From: JBDWFY01 sp039976075
GTDB lineage: Bacteria; Pseudomonadota; Alphaproteobacteria; Rhizobiales; Stappiaceae
Direction: 5' to 3'
Length of the DNA: 64,000 nucleotides
Assembly: GCA_039976075.1 (NCBI GenBank)
Contig: JBDWFY010000001.1
Span: forward strand, 620,001-684,000
The position numbers and the translations under genes were made by a program. The stretch's first letter is position 1. Each line of letters opens with the position of its first letter. Of the stretch, positions 1-9,045 are shown piece after piece. The notes beneath the pieces are model-generated. The model was not told where the DNA came from, searched no databases, and was given only the letters and a program-made list of their open reading frames with translations.

Positions 1-1429
1 AGATTGTCACTGCAAACTGGAGATAAAGCTGTCCGGTGATACCCGGCATGAACATTGTGGGCACGAACACTGCCAAAAGAACGAGCGTGGTCGCGATAAC
101 CGGTCCGGTTATCTGCCCCATCGCCTTGGCAGTGGCTTCTTGGGGCGCAAGCCCCTCCTCCGCCATAATCCGTTCAACATTTTCTACGACGATGATTGCA
201 TCGTCGACCACGATGCCGATGGCGAGCACCAGAGCAAACAGTGAAATTGTGTTCAGTGACATCCCGACCGCGAGCAAAATCGCGAAAGTACCGATCAGCG
301 ATACCGGAATGGCAATTGTCGGAATAAGCGTCGCACGCCAGTTACCAAGGAAGACGAAGACGACCGCAACCACCAGCATGAACGTCAGTATGAGAGTGGA
401 AATTACATCTTTAAGCGACTGTTCGACAAAATCCGTCGTGTTGAATGGAACGGCGTAGGCGATGTCGTCGGGAAAACTACGGGACAGACGCTCAAGTTCT
501 CTCAAAACTCCTTCAGAAACAGCGAGCGCATTAGCACCAGGTGCCTGATATACCGCGATAACGGCTGAGGGACGCCCGTTATACTTGCCGCTGAAGTTGT
601 AAAGCTGGGACCCCAGATCCACACGGGCAACATCGCTGATTTTCACCAGCGCACCGTCTTCCCCGGTTCGTAATATTATGTCGCCGAATTCTTTCGCAGT
701 CGAAAGGCGTCCCTTGGCCTTGATTGTGTATTGAAACTGCTGATCGCCGGGCGTTGGCGGAGAACCGATCTGTCCTGCGGCGACCTGGATGTTCTGATCG
801 CGAACGGCCGAAATGAAATCGGTAGGTGTCATACCCAGGCTGGTCAGACGGTTCGGATCCAGCCAAATGCGCATGCCATAGGCAAAATCGGTCATCACAT
901 CCGCGCGACCAACTCCATTTACCCGAGACAGTGCATCTTTAATGTTGATGCTGGCGAAATTGGCCAGAAAAATCTGGTCGTAGGTCTCATTGGGTGAGAA
1001 AAGCGTGCTGACCAGCAGCATGTTGGTGCTTGATTTTTGCACCGTGACACCGGATTGGGTGACCTCAGAAGGGAGCTGGCTGGTTGCCTGACTGACACGG
1101 TTCTGAACATTGACAGTGGCAATGTCCGGGTCCGTTCCAACTGCGAAGGTCACATCAAGCGAATAACTGCCTGAGTCCGAACTGTTCGAACTCATGTAGA
1201 TCATGTCATCCACCCCATTGACCTGCGATTCAATAGGGGAAGCGACGGTTTCCTCAACTACGGTTGCATTCGCACCGGTGTAGTTGGCGCTCACATTGAC
1301 GCTGGGAGGTGTAATATCCGGAAATTGCTCGACCGGTAGCGCTAGGTAGCCGAGAATTCCTGAGATTGTAATGACCAGAGAGATGACCAGGGCGAACTTC
1401 GGACGATAAATGAAAAATGACGAAAACAT
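1..1429 (-). CDS. RND efflux permease, HAE1 type (partial, 3' end outside window)
   Basis: This is the inner-membrane pump of a tripartite resistance-nodulation-division efflux system, driven by proton entry and exporting hydrophobic compounds. The frame starts with ATG at 1429 and stays open to the left edge, so only about 476 N-terminal residues are visible of a family usually near 1,040. The N terminus (FIYRPKFA, then a hydrophobic helix) and the transmembrane helix 4 motif GIVVDDAIIVVENVER, with its paired aspartates for proton relay, are clear. The start lies 3 bases after the stop of the fusion-protein gene (TGA TTT ATG), so the two are one operon. Substrate cannot be told from sequence. 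No outer-membrane channel gene is seen here. Confidence 0.93.
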   Translation of the reverse strand, partial: MFSSFFIYRPKFALVISLVITISGILGYLALPVEQFPDITPPSVNVSANYTGANATVVEETVASPIESQVNGVDDMIYMSSNSSDSGSYSLDVTFAVGTDPDIATVNVQNRVSQATSQLPSEVTQSGVTVQKSSTNMLLVSTLFSPNETYDQIFLANFASINIKDALSRVNGVGRADVMTDFAYGMRIWLDPNRLTSLGMTPTDFISAVRDQNIQVAAGQIGSPPTPGDQQFQYTIKAKGRLSTAKEFGDIILRTGEDGALVKISDVARVDLGSQLYNFSGKYNGRPSAVIAVYQAPGANALAVSEGVLRELERLSRSFPDDIAYAVPFNTTDFVEQSLKDVISTLILTFMLVVAVVFVFLGNWRATLIPTIAIPVSLIGTFAILLAVGMSLNTISLFALVLAIGIVVDDAIIVVENVERIMAEEGLAPQEATAKAMGQITGPVIATTLVLLAVFVPTMFMPGITGQLYLQFAVTI

Positions 1430-1432
1430 AAA

Positions 1433-2593
1433 TCAACTTTCTGCCGGCTGAGCATCGAGAACTGCATTGACCGGCACCCCGGGACGAACTTTCTGCAGTC
1501 CCTGCACGATTACCCGCTCACCTTCCACCAAACCTTCCTCAACCACATAGTTGGTTTCAACAGCCTCTCCGGTTTTGATGTATTTCTGCTCAACCAGGTT
1601 CTTGTCATTGACGGCAAGAACAAAGTCGCCTCTCTGATCTCGCTGGATCGCGGACTGGGGAACGAGCAGTTTTTTCTGCGGTTTCGCATCTTCTATTATG
1701 ACGGTGACAAACGTTCCGGGAACGAGCACGCCATTTTCGTTTTTGAACTGACCGCGCATCGAGATCGTGCCGGTCTTAGGATCCACCTGGTTATCGATAA
1801 AGACAATTTCACCGTCCTCGGCAAAGCGCTCTTCGTTGGGCAGGATCAAATGAATATCAGGTCGATTTTCGGCGAGGGACAGCTTGGCGGGATCGAAATT
1901 ATTTTCGGCAATCGCATTCAGATAATCACGTTCACTGACGGAAAACTGCACGTAAATCGGAGACAGGCTCGTCAGCCGAGCGAGAGGCTCCGATGTGGGC
2001 CCGACAAATTCACCGACGCTGAAGGTGGTTTTTCCGATCCGTCCATCAAAAGGCGCGGTGACATCCGTGTAGTTGAGGTCGAGTTCCGCCTGTTCAACGC
2101 CAGCCTCTGACGCATCAACACCAGCATCTGCTTCGGCCTTGCTTGCCAATGTGCTTTCGTATTTGGCCTTTGAAATATGTCCCTTTTCATAGAGGTCTTT
2201 GTCTCGTTCAAGGTCTGCAGCTTTCAGAGCGGCATCAGCCTTTGATTTCGCAAGCGAGGCTTTTGCTGACGTCAGCGCAGCATTGTACGGCGCCTTCTCA
2301 ATGGCGAAAACCAGATCACCCTTTTTGACTGCAGCACCATCCTCGATCGGTTTTTTCTCAAGAAATCCGCTCACCCGAGCAACCAGATTGACATCTTCGA
2401 CCGATTGGATCTGGCCGACAAATTCAACTGACGACCGGATATCATCGGTAAAAGCCGTTGCTATCGACACGGAGGGCGGGGGTGCTTCCGATTGCGCAGC
2501 CCCCTCCTCTTCTCCGTTACAAGCACTGAGTGCGAGCAAACCTGCGGCGGCGATTACATAACTGATTTTCATGCCAAATGAGTGGGCAGCCAT
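1433..2593 (-). CDS. RND efflux membrane fusion lipoprotein
   Basis: Periplasmic adaptor (HlyD/AcrA family) that links the RND pump to an outer-membrane channel. I place the start at ATG 2593, preceded by GGAG about 9 bases upstream; an upstream TTG at 2617 is in frame but less likely. The protein of 386 residues begins with a signal peptide ending in the lipobox LSAC, so it should be a lipoprotein. It then shows the lipoyl-like half motifs (VSGFLEKKPIEDGAAVKKGD and TAPFDGRIG) flanking an alanine-rich helical hairpin, then beta-barrel and membrane-proximal parts. It sits just ahead of the permease and is certainly its partner. The AcrA type is inferred from the order; the drug range is unknown. 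Confidence 0.92.
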   Translation of the reverse strand: MAAHSFGMKISYVIAAAGLLALSACNGEEEGAAQSEAPPPSVSIATAFTDDIRSSVEFVGQIQSVEDVNLVARVSGFLEKKPIEDGAAVKKGDLVFAIEKAPYNAALTSAKASLAKSKADAALKAADLERDKDLYEKGHISKAKYESTLASKAEADAGVDASEAGVEQAELDLNYTDVTAPFDGRIGKTTFSVGEFVGPTSEPLARLTSLSPIYVQFSVSERDYLNAIAENNFDPAKLSLAENRPDIHLILPNEERFAEDGEIVFIDNQVDPKTGTISMRGQFKNENGVLVPGTFVTVIIEDAKPQKKLLVPQSAIQRDQRGDFVLAVNDKNLVEQKYIKTGEAVETNYVVEEGLVEGERVIVQGLQKVRPGVPVNAVLDAQPAES

Positions 2594-2788
2594 AGTCCAG
2601 CGCTCCGAGTCAATCAAACACTATCGGGCACAGAGCCGATGTGTTCTGTTTTTAAATTCGTCGTATCCGGCCCCTGAAAAACGCCGACACTCAAACCATA
2701 GCCCGTTGATGGTACAAGCAAAAGACATTCTCTGCCCGGATTTGCAGAAAATGATGTCATATTCGAGGATTTTGCACCTTGGTGGAGC

Positions 2789-3652
2789 TTAGCCTGACAA
2801 AAATGCCAGTACTGTAATTCCGGGCATCGCAACTTCAGGAACAATTCGCCGGCCAACCGTTCTAAACGTTTGATTGTTTTTGTTTAAAATCGCTTTTACT
2901 TTATCAATATCTTCGACAATCACATCATAAGCTGAAATGGCCGGAAGAGTACTTTTTGCTGCCAGCGGGGCTCTGCCATACGCCCTTTCAAATCCCTCGG
3001 GTGTCAAAACGTTGATAGCACCATCCTCTGTTTCGATAGTGATACCGAAACTGGTGGCACGCATGTCTCGTTGACCGGAATAGGCTGACAGGAAAGCGTG
3101 ATGATCACTGGGATTGTCAGCCACGATGGTGATACCGGCAAGCTTGCGGGCGGTATTGGCGTGAACCTGATACTCGGATTTCCAGAAATTCTCCGGAAAC
3201 TTGTTAAGGCAGGTGAAAAAACTGATATTCGGTAATTTTTCGCTCGCTGCAAAAGCGAGATCGAACGCAACTTTGTGAACCGATCCATCCGGCTGACCGG
3301 CCGATCTTTCAAAACTGAAGAGATCAAAATCGCCTATCCCGGCCTCTTCAAACCGGTTCTGGTCGACCATGCCTTTTCCGTGTAGCACCATCATGGACGC
3401 CCCTTCCCTCTCAGAAAGAAACTGGCGATTATAGTCGCCAAAAGAGAACTCGCTGCCCGTAGCAGGTTGGATCAGGTCTTGGTTGGCGATACTGAGAATT
3501 TCAAGAAAGGCACCGTCCAGTTGTACCAGTCGGTTAGCAGTTCCCCATGAATGCAGCGCCTTCGGTGTCAGTGTGAACCCGGCACGTTCGAACTGAGATG
3601 CCACGGCTTCCAGATCCCGACAGGCCAGTACAATGTGATCGAGACCCGGCAA
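2789..3652 (-). CDS. VOC (glyoxalase-like) superfamily protein, 287 aa
   Basis: Protein of unknown substrate with a glyoxalase-like fold. The first lines up with vicinal oxygen chelate proteins: DHIVLACRDLEAV at residues 5-17, then a WGTANRLVQLDGAFLEIL strand. The second half is a weaker repeat ending in a strand near VDIDKVK-like sequence. I cannot see a full set of metal ligands with confidence. The start is TTG at 3652: it has AGGAG six bases upstream and no ATG lies nearby that would keep the conserved N terminus. It begins 20 bases after the pyrG stop, so the two are probably co-transcribed. Function is not predicted beyond the fold; members of this family often sit in housekeeping clusters in alphaproteobacteria. 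Confidence 0.85.
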   Translation of the reverse strand: MPGLDHIVLACRDLEAVASQFERAGFTLTPKALHSWGTANRLVQLDGAFLEILSIANQDLIQPATGSEFSFGDYNRQFLSEREGASMMVLHGKGMVDQNRFEEAGIGDFDLFSFERSAGQPDGSVHKVAFDLAFAASEKLPNISFFTCLNKFPENFWKSEYQVHANTARKLAGITIVADNPSDHHAFLSAYSGQRDMRATSFGITIETEDGAINVLTPEGFERAYGRAPLAAKSTLPAISAYDVIVEDIDKVKAILNKNNQTFRTVGRRIVPEVAMPGITVLAFLSG

Positions 3653-3672
3653 TACGCTCTCCTGAGATTGAG

Positions 3673-5301
3673 TTACACCAGACGGCTCTGTTCCATCGCC
3701 GCGTTGATAAACGACGCAAATAGCGGATGCGGTTCAAACGGTCGCGATTTCAATTCCGGATGATATTGAACACCGACATACCAGGGGTGTGTGGTGATTT
3801 CGATCGTTTCCGGCAGAAATCCATCCGGAGAAGTTCCGGAAAAACACAATCCTGCTTGCTCCAGGCGTTCCCTATAATCGACATTGACTTCCCAGCGGTG
3901 CCGATGCCGTTCAGAGATGTCCGTATCGCCGTATATTTCGGCTATTTTCGTTCCCGAATTCAAAAGGGCCGGATACGCGCCAAGGCGCATTGTCCCCCCC
4001 AGGTTTCCTGACTGGTTCCGCTTTTCAAGTTCATTTCCGCGCAACCACTCGGTCATCAGACCAACAACCGGCTCTTCGGCAGGTCCGAACTCAGTTGAAT
4101 TGGCCTTTTCGATTCCGGCGAGATTGCGAGCAGCCTCGATAACGGCCATCTGCATCCCGAAACAAATGCCGAAATAAGGAACATTATGTTCCCGTGCGAA
4201 ACGTGCTGCCTCGATTTTTCCTTCCGCACCACGCTCTCCAAAACCACCCGGCACAAGAATGCCATGGACATTATCCAGATGAGCCGTCGGGTCTTCGCTC
4301 TCAAAGACTTCAGATTCAATCCATTCCAGATTGACCTTCACCTTGTTTGCAATGCCGCCGTGACTCAGCGCTTCGATCAGGGACTTATACGCGTCCTTGA
4401 GGACCGTATATTTGCCTATGATGGCAATTGTCACCTCACCTTCGGGATTGCTGATCCTGTCGGATATCTCTTCCCAGCGTGCCAGATTGGGTGCTGGTGC
4501 ACCTTTAATTCCAAACGCTTCCAGAACCTGTGTGTCCAGACCTTCTTCGTGGTAGGCAATGGGCACATCATAAATCGACGCCACGTCGAGCGCTGGAATA
4601 ACAGCCTCCTGACGCACATTGCAGAATAATGAGAGCTTGCGCTGTTCGGAATCAGGGATCTCCCGATCGCAGCGCACCATGAGAATGTCAGGCTGGATAC
4701 CGATTGAACGAAGTTCTTTGACGGAGTGCTGAGTTGGTTTGGTCTTCAATTCACCAGCGCTGGGGATGAAAGGCATCAAAGTAAGATGGATATAGACAGT
4801 ATCACCGCGCGGCAACTCATTGCCTAACTGGCGAATGGCCTCGAAAAAAGGTAGCGCTTCAATATCACCCACGGTGCCACCGATTTCGCACAGTACGAAG
4901 TCGAAATCTTCATTGCCATCCAGAACAAAGTTCTTGATGGCATCTGTGACATGCGGAATGACCTGAACAGTACCGCCGAGATAATCGCCCTTTCGCTCTT
5001 TCGCGATGATTTCCTGATAGATCCGACCTGTCGTTATGTTGTCCTGCTTATTGGCAGGGCGACCGGTGAACCGCTCATAATGCCCCAGATCCAAATCGGT
5101 CTCCGCACCATCATCGGTGACAAAACACTCACCGTGCTGATAGGGGCTCATCGTCCCAGGATCGATGTTGAGATAGGGATCTAGTTTGCGAAGCCGTACT
5201 TTGTAGCCTCGCGCCTGAAGCAACGCTCCAAGGGCCGCAGACGCAAGCCCTTTGCCCAATGAGGACACCACGCCGCCGGTGATGAATATATACCGCGCCA
5301 T
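3673..5301 (-). CDS. pyrG: CTP synthase
   Basis: Makes CTP from UTP with ATP and glutamine, the last step of pyrimidine nucleotide synthesis, in the cytoplasm. The 542 residues match the family length. The N-terminal amidoligase half begins FITGGVVSSLGKGLASAALG, holding the ATP-binding loop. The glutaminase half has the nucleophile loop YFGICFGMQMAV and, near the C terminus, the His/Glu pair in VQYHPELKSRP. The ATG start fits the usual MARYIFITGG beginning. It lies 124 bases after secG, with a hairpin in between, and is followed closely by the VOC gene. All catalytic motifs are present, so the call is firm. Confidence 0.98.
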   Translation of the reverse strand: MARYIFITGGVVSSLGKGLASAALGALLQARGYKVRLRKLDPYLNIDPGTMSPYQHGECFVTDDGAETDLDLGHYERFTGRPANKQDNITTGRIYQEIIAKERKGDYLGGTVQVIPHVTDAIKNFVLDGNEDFDFVLCEIGGTVGDIEALPFFEAIRQLGNELPRGDTVYIHLTLMPFIPSAGELKTKPTQHSVKELRSIGIQPDILMVRCDREIPDSEQRKLSLFCNVRQEAVIPALDVASIYDVPIAYHEEGLDTQVLEAFGIKGAPAPNLARWEEISDRISNPEGEVTIAIIGKYTVLKDAYKSLIEALSHGGIANKVKVNLEWIESEVFESEDPTAHLDNVHGILVPGGFGERGAEGKIEAARFAREHNVPYFGICFGMQMAVIEAARNLAGIEKANSTEFGPAEEPVVGLMTEWLRGNELEKRNQSGNLGGTMRLGAYPALLNSGTKIAEIYGDTDISERHRHRWEVNVDYRERLEQAGLCFSGTSPDGFLPETIEITTHPWYVGVQYHPELKSRPFEPHPLFASFINAAMEQSRLV

Positions 5302-5360
5302 GGAATTACATCCTATTCACAGCCATACCGATTCGGCCAGACATTCTTGAAAGTTCACAC

Positions 5361-5397
5361 AAAAGAAATCCGCCCTGCGAGAAGATCCACAGGGCGG
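5361..5397 (-). terminator. Possible intrinsic terminator or attenuator between secG and pyrG
   Basis: An 8-base-pair stem (CCGCCCTG with CAGGGCGG, loop of 12) lies 29 bases after the secG stop on the minus strand and is followed by ATTTCTTTT. The T tract is imperfect, so it may only lower transcription into pyrG rather than end it. Confidence 0.45.
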
Positions 5398-5425
5398 CTG
5401 AATATGTACGGCCACACCGGCAGTT

Positions 5426-5800
5426 TTATTGTGGTGTTGGCACTTGCGGCCCTGTTGGCTGCGAACTCTGTCCTTTCAAGGCATCGAGCACATTAGCAGG
5501 GCTGCCGGAACCGGTTCCGTCACCGGCCGGAGCCGACGGCTGGGTCGAAACCGTGCTGTCCAGAATGGACGAAGCACTGTCGTTCTGCCGCGCCAAAATG
5601 GTCAATCCCAGCGACGTCGCAAAAAACACAACGGCCAGAATCGCTGTTGCCCGGGTCAAAACATTGGCAGTTCCGCGGTTTGACATAACGCCACCGCCGC
5701 CGCCAATACCCAATGCGCCGCCCTCTGAACGTTGCAGAAGAACCACCAGAACCATCGCAAGAACGACCATCAGGTGAATGACGATTATTACTGTTTCCAT
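5426..5800 (-). CDS. secG: Preprotein translocase subunit SecG
   Basis: Small membrane subunit of the SecYEG channel that helps SecA-driven export. The 124 residues hold two membrane segments: METVIIVIHLMVVLAMVLVV near the N terminus and a second near residues 50-70 (AILAVVFFATSLGLTILA). Between them is the glycine-rich cytoplasmic loop (RSEGGALGIGGGGGVMSNRG) typical of SecG. The tail after residue 75 is low-complexity Ser/Pro/Gly, as in other alphaproteobacteria. It sits between tpiA and pyrG on the same strand, the usual order in this group (tpiA-secG-pyrG). Start ATG at 5800 needs no change. Confidence 0.95.
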   Translation of the reverse strand: METVIIVIHLMVVLAMVLVVLLQRSEGGALGIGGGGGVMSNRGTANVLTRATAILAVVFFATSLGLTILARQNDSASSILDSTVSTQPSAPAGDGTGSGSPANVLDALKGQSSQPTGPQVPTPQ

Positions 5801-6033
5801 CGCAGAGACGAATGCCTTGTCAATTTTTTCGATAAACGCAATCGAATCCGATCAGAAAATTCGGCTCGCATCGCGTATCAAGCTTTTGATTCAAAAAACG
5901 TTTTCAATGGAAGAGCCACATCAATCCAAGTAAAAACGCATTCCTGTTGAGTGCCTTCTACACGATCCATTGCCCGCTTTCCACCCTTTGCGGAGAGAAC
6001 AACAGCAGTCGGGACAATTATTTTGCCGCATCT

Positions 6034-6789
6034 TCATGCATATACGCCGGCTATTCCCAGGAAATCCGACGCTTTCAGACTGGCCCCACCTACCAGTGCG
6101 CCATTGACATTGGGGACCGCCATCAATTCTGCCGCATTCGCAGGCTTGACCGATCCTCCGTAGAGTAAACGAAAACCAGCCCCGTGCGCACCAAATCGAT
6201 CCGTCATCTCTTTTCGGATGAATGTATGCATGGTTTCCACATCCGCGGCCGTTGGTGTCATGCCGGTTCCGATGGCCCAGACCGGTTCGTATGCGATAAT
6301 TGTGTTGTCAGGGGTCGCGCCGTCGGGAATAGAAGCGCTGAGCTGTTTTCCAACGACTTCAAGCTCCTGGCCCGATTTGCGCTCTGTTTCAGTTTCTCCA
6401 ACGCAGATGATGGCAGGCAAATTCGCAGACCAGGCAGCTCGTGCCTTTTCGTTTACAAGGGCATCATCTTCGCCATGATCTGCACGCCGCTCGGAGTGTC
6501 CGACTATCACGGCCCCGGCCCCGGCATCCTTTAACATCAGTGCCGACAGGTCGCCGGTGTGAGCGCCCAATTCGGCTGTGTGACAATCCTGAGCACCTAC
6601 TCCAACGGACTTCCCGTTCGCCATCTTCGAAAACAAACCAATCAAGGTTGCTGGCGGGCAAATCATGAGGTCCACATGCTCGCCCAGATTTCCGGCCCCG
6701 TCACACATCGCTTCAAATTGATCGGAACTCTGAAGAATGCCGTTCATTTTCCAGTTTCCGGCGACGATTGGTTTGATACCTGACGACAT
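6034..6789 (-). CDS. tpiA: Triosephosphate isomerase
   Basis: Interconverts dihydroxyacetone phosphate and glyceraldehyde 3-phosphate in glycolysis and gluconeogenesis. The 251 residues match the family. The active-site set is complete: lysine in GNWKMNG near residue 13, histidine in VIVGHSERR, glutamate in AYEPVWAIGTG, and the phosphate-binding GGSVKPAN and GALVGGASL loops near the C terminus. The start is ATG at 6789. It is transcribed away from the PpiD-like gene, with 294 bases between them that must hold both promoters; I did not find a convincing one for tpiA. It leads the tpiA-secG-pyrG run. Confidence 0.98.
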   Translation of the reverse strand: MSSGIKPIVAGNWKMNGILQSSDQFEAMCDGAGNLGEHVDLMICPPATLIGLFSKMANGKSVGVGAQDCHTAELGAHTGDLSALMLKDAGAGAVIVGHSERRADHGEDDALVNEKARAAWSANLPAIICVGETETERKSGQELEVVGKQLSASIPDGATPDNTIIAYEPVWAIGTGMTPTAADVETMHTFIRKEMTDRFGAHGAGFRLLYGGSVKPANAAELMAVPNVNGALVGGASLKASDFLGIAGVYA

Positions 6790-7083
6790 TTTGAAGTTCC
6801 CCTGTTAAATTTGACCGCTCAGCGTCATTCCCATAAACATCATGCACCGATAGAGCATTATCGTCCGAAGTGAAATCATTTGTATGATGGATCCGTGGCC
6901 TTGGGTCCTGAATATGAAGCTGTTTCCAAACATTCAGATACTTGCGTGGAAACGAAAAACGATCTAGCAGAATTCGCAATTGACGATCAGCGACTTCACC
7001 TTGCCGTGCTGATAAAGGCTCACTATTATCTCGCGCAACGACAGACATGAGCGGCGTTGCCGTTCAAACCACAGGATTGAATT

Positions 7084-8988
7084 ATGCTTGACGCATTGCG
7101 CAAAGGCGCTGGAACGTGGGTGGCAAAGATTTTTATTGCACTGCTGGTGTTCAGCTTTGCGATCTGGGGCGTCGCCGATGTATTCCAGAACGGAAATGCC
7201 GACAGTGTCGCACGGGTCGGCACCACCGATATCACTGCGCAAGAATTCCAGGCGGCCTATGATCGCGAGCTGCGTCAATTGGGTCAACGGCTTGGACGTC
7301 CGCTGACGCCGGCCGAAGGAGCCGCCGTCGGTCTGCCGAACCAGGTTTTGGGACGTCTTGCAGGGGATGCGGCTCTGACGGATATAGCACGCACCATGAA
7401 TGTCGGCATTTCGGACCAGGAGTTGGCGAAAATCATCCAGACAGACCCGGCATTTAGAGGCCTCACTGGAGCATTCGATCGCCAGACACTGCAGCAGTAC
7501 CTTTACAATGTCAGAATGAGCGAAGACCAGTATGTAGAACAGCGGCGGCGTCAGGCTGAGCGCATCCAGGTTGCCAATGGCCTTGCAGGCGGTATCAAAG
7601 CGCCACAGGTTTTTGTTGACGCCGCAAACCAGTATCAACTTCAGCAACGCGTCGTTCGTTTCCTGTCTCTCTCACCTGACATGATAGAGGATCCGGCTGC
7701 ACCCGACGAAACAACCCTCACCGCATATTATGATGCAAACAAATCGTCCTATGGAGCGCCCGAATTCAGACGAGTGGAATATCTGCTTCTTGATCCCGAG
7801 AGTTTGGCAAAACCTGACGAGGTGACGGACGAAGACGCAAAACAGGATTATGATGCCGCAAACAATCAGTACATAACGCCGGAAAAACGGTTGATTTCAC
7901 AGATTGTATTTCCGGATGCAGAAAGCGCACAAGCAGCGGGTGACAAGATTAAAGCCGGTAGCAGCTTTACAGATATTCTGACTGAACGAAATATCACCGC
8001 TGAAGATGCCAGCCTCGGTCTGATGGAAAAAGGCAAGCTGATCGACAAGGCCGTTGACGAAGCGGCTTTCGCCATGACCGAGCCGGGTGTGAGCGGCGTA
8101 ATCGATGGGCGTTTTGGTCCCGTGATTATTGACGTCTCAGAAATTCAGGTTGAAGCAAAAACGCCGTTCGAAGAAGTCAAGACAGCGATCAAGCAGGCCA
8201 TCGCGACTGACAGAGCACAGCAGGAGGTACTCGACCTCCACGATGAAGTTGAGGACGCTCGCGCCGGTGGAGCTAAACTTGCCGAAGTTGTCGGACGCTT
8301 TGGTCTGAAGATCAATAAACCAAATCCGGTTTCTCGACAGGGCAATGATCTGGAAGGAAACGCAGTCGAGCTGCCTGAAAAGGCGGAGATGATCTCTGAA
8401 TCATTCGACAGTGACGTCGGGATCGAGAACGACCCTATTCAGGTGGGACTGCGCGGATTTGTATGGTTTGAAGTCATGGAAGTCATTGCAGCACGTGATC
8501 GACCGCTTGATGAAGTGAAAGAGCAAGTGGCAACAGACTGGATTGCAGCTGAAAAAGCGAAATCCTTGACTGAACTTGCTGATACGACTGTCGAACGGTT
8601 GAAACAAGGTGATGTTATCGAGATGGTGGCTGCCGGTCTGGGTACTGAAGCCAGGACCACCGAGTCATTTTCACGCAGCACAGGTCAATCCGATTTGTCC
8701 CAGGCTGCAGTCGTGGCGGCATTTTCTGGGCCTGAAGGGACCGTTACAAACACGCTCGGAAACGACGGCAATCAGGTTGTTTTACAAATTGTATCTGTTA
8801 CCGAACCCACGATTGATCCAGCCAATCAGACAACCGAGCAGATAAAGACCCGTTTGGATGGGACCGTGCAACAGTCGCTTCTCAATCAATATATTCAAAC
8901 AATAGAGAGCGAACTCGGATTTACCGTCAATCAACAGGTCCTTGGATATGTGCTGGGACTGGACAATGGGGCCAATCACAGCATGTGA
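7084..8988 (+). CDS. PpiD/SurA-like membrane-anchored periplasmic chaperone
   Basis: Inner-membrane anchored folding helper for exported proteins. The 634 residues begin with a short cytoplasmic piece, then one membrane helix (residues about 15-35, IFIALLVFSFAIWGVADVF), then a long periplasmic region. Residues 40-170 look like the SurA N-terminal chaperone domain; a diverged parvulin-type prolyl isomerase domain follows near residues 260-360 (RLISQIVFPD to GPVIIDVSEI). The parvulin motif is weak, so isomerase activity is doubtful, as in PpiD. Start ATG has AGGA 8 bases upstream. The trpD start follows 57 bases after the stop, a common arrangement in rhizobia. Confidence 0.9.
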   Translation: MLDALRKGAGTWVAKIFIALLVFSFAIWGVADVFQNGNADSVARVGTTDITAQEFQAAYDRELRQLGQRLGRPLTPAEGAAVGLPNQVLGRLAGDAALTDIARTMNVGISDQELAKIIQTDPAFRGLTGAFDRQTLQQYLYNVRMSEDQYVEQRRRQAERIQVANGLAGGIKAPQVFVDAANQYQLQQRVVRFLSLSPDMIEDPAAPDETTLTAYYDANKSSYGAPEFRRVEYLLLDPESLAKPDEVTDEDAKQDYDAANNQYITPEKRLISQIVFPDAESAQAAGDKIKAGSSFTDILTERNITAEDASLGLMEKGKLIDKAVDEAAFAMTEPGVSGVIDGRFGPVIIDVSEIQVEAKTPFEEVKTAIKQAIATDRAQQEVLDLHDEVEDARAGGAKLAEVVGRFGLKINKPNPVSRQGNDLEGNAVELPEKAEMISESFDSDVGIENDPIQVGLRGFVWFEVMEVIAARDRPLDEVKEQVATDWIAAEKAKSLTELADTTVERLKQGDVIEMVAAGLGTEARTTESFSRSTGQSDLSQAAVVAAFSGPEGTVTNTLGNDGNQVVLQIVSVTEPTIDPANQTTEQIKTRLDGTVQQSLLNQYIQTIESELGFTVNQQVLGYVLGLDNGANHSM

Positions 8989-9045
8989 TACAAACGAGCT
9001 GTTTCGCATCTGTTGTCCGGTGGCCTGCGGGGAGATCCACGCCAA

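Noticed and set aside
36..458. 140-codon plus-strand frame at the left edge
   Set aside because: It is the shadow of the RND permease gene, which runs on the minus strand through this region.
6964..7647. Minus-strand open frame of 227 codons opposite the PpiD-like gene
   Set aside because: It is fully antisense to a well-supported gene, has a cysteine-rich, unfamiliar product and no ribosome binding site.
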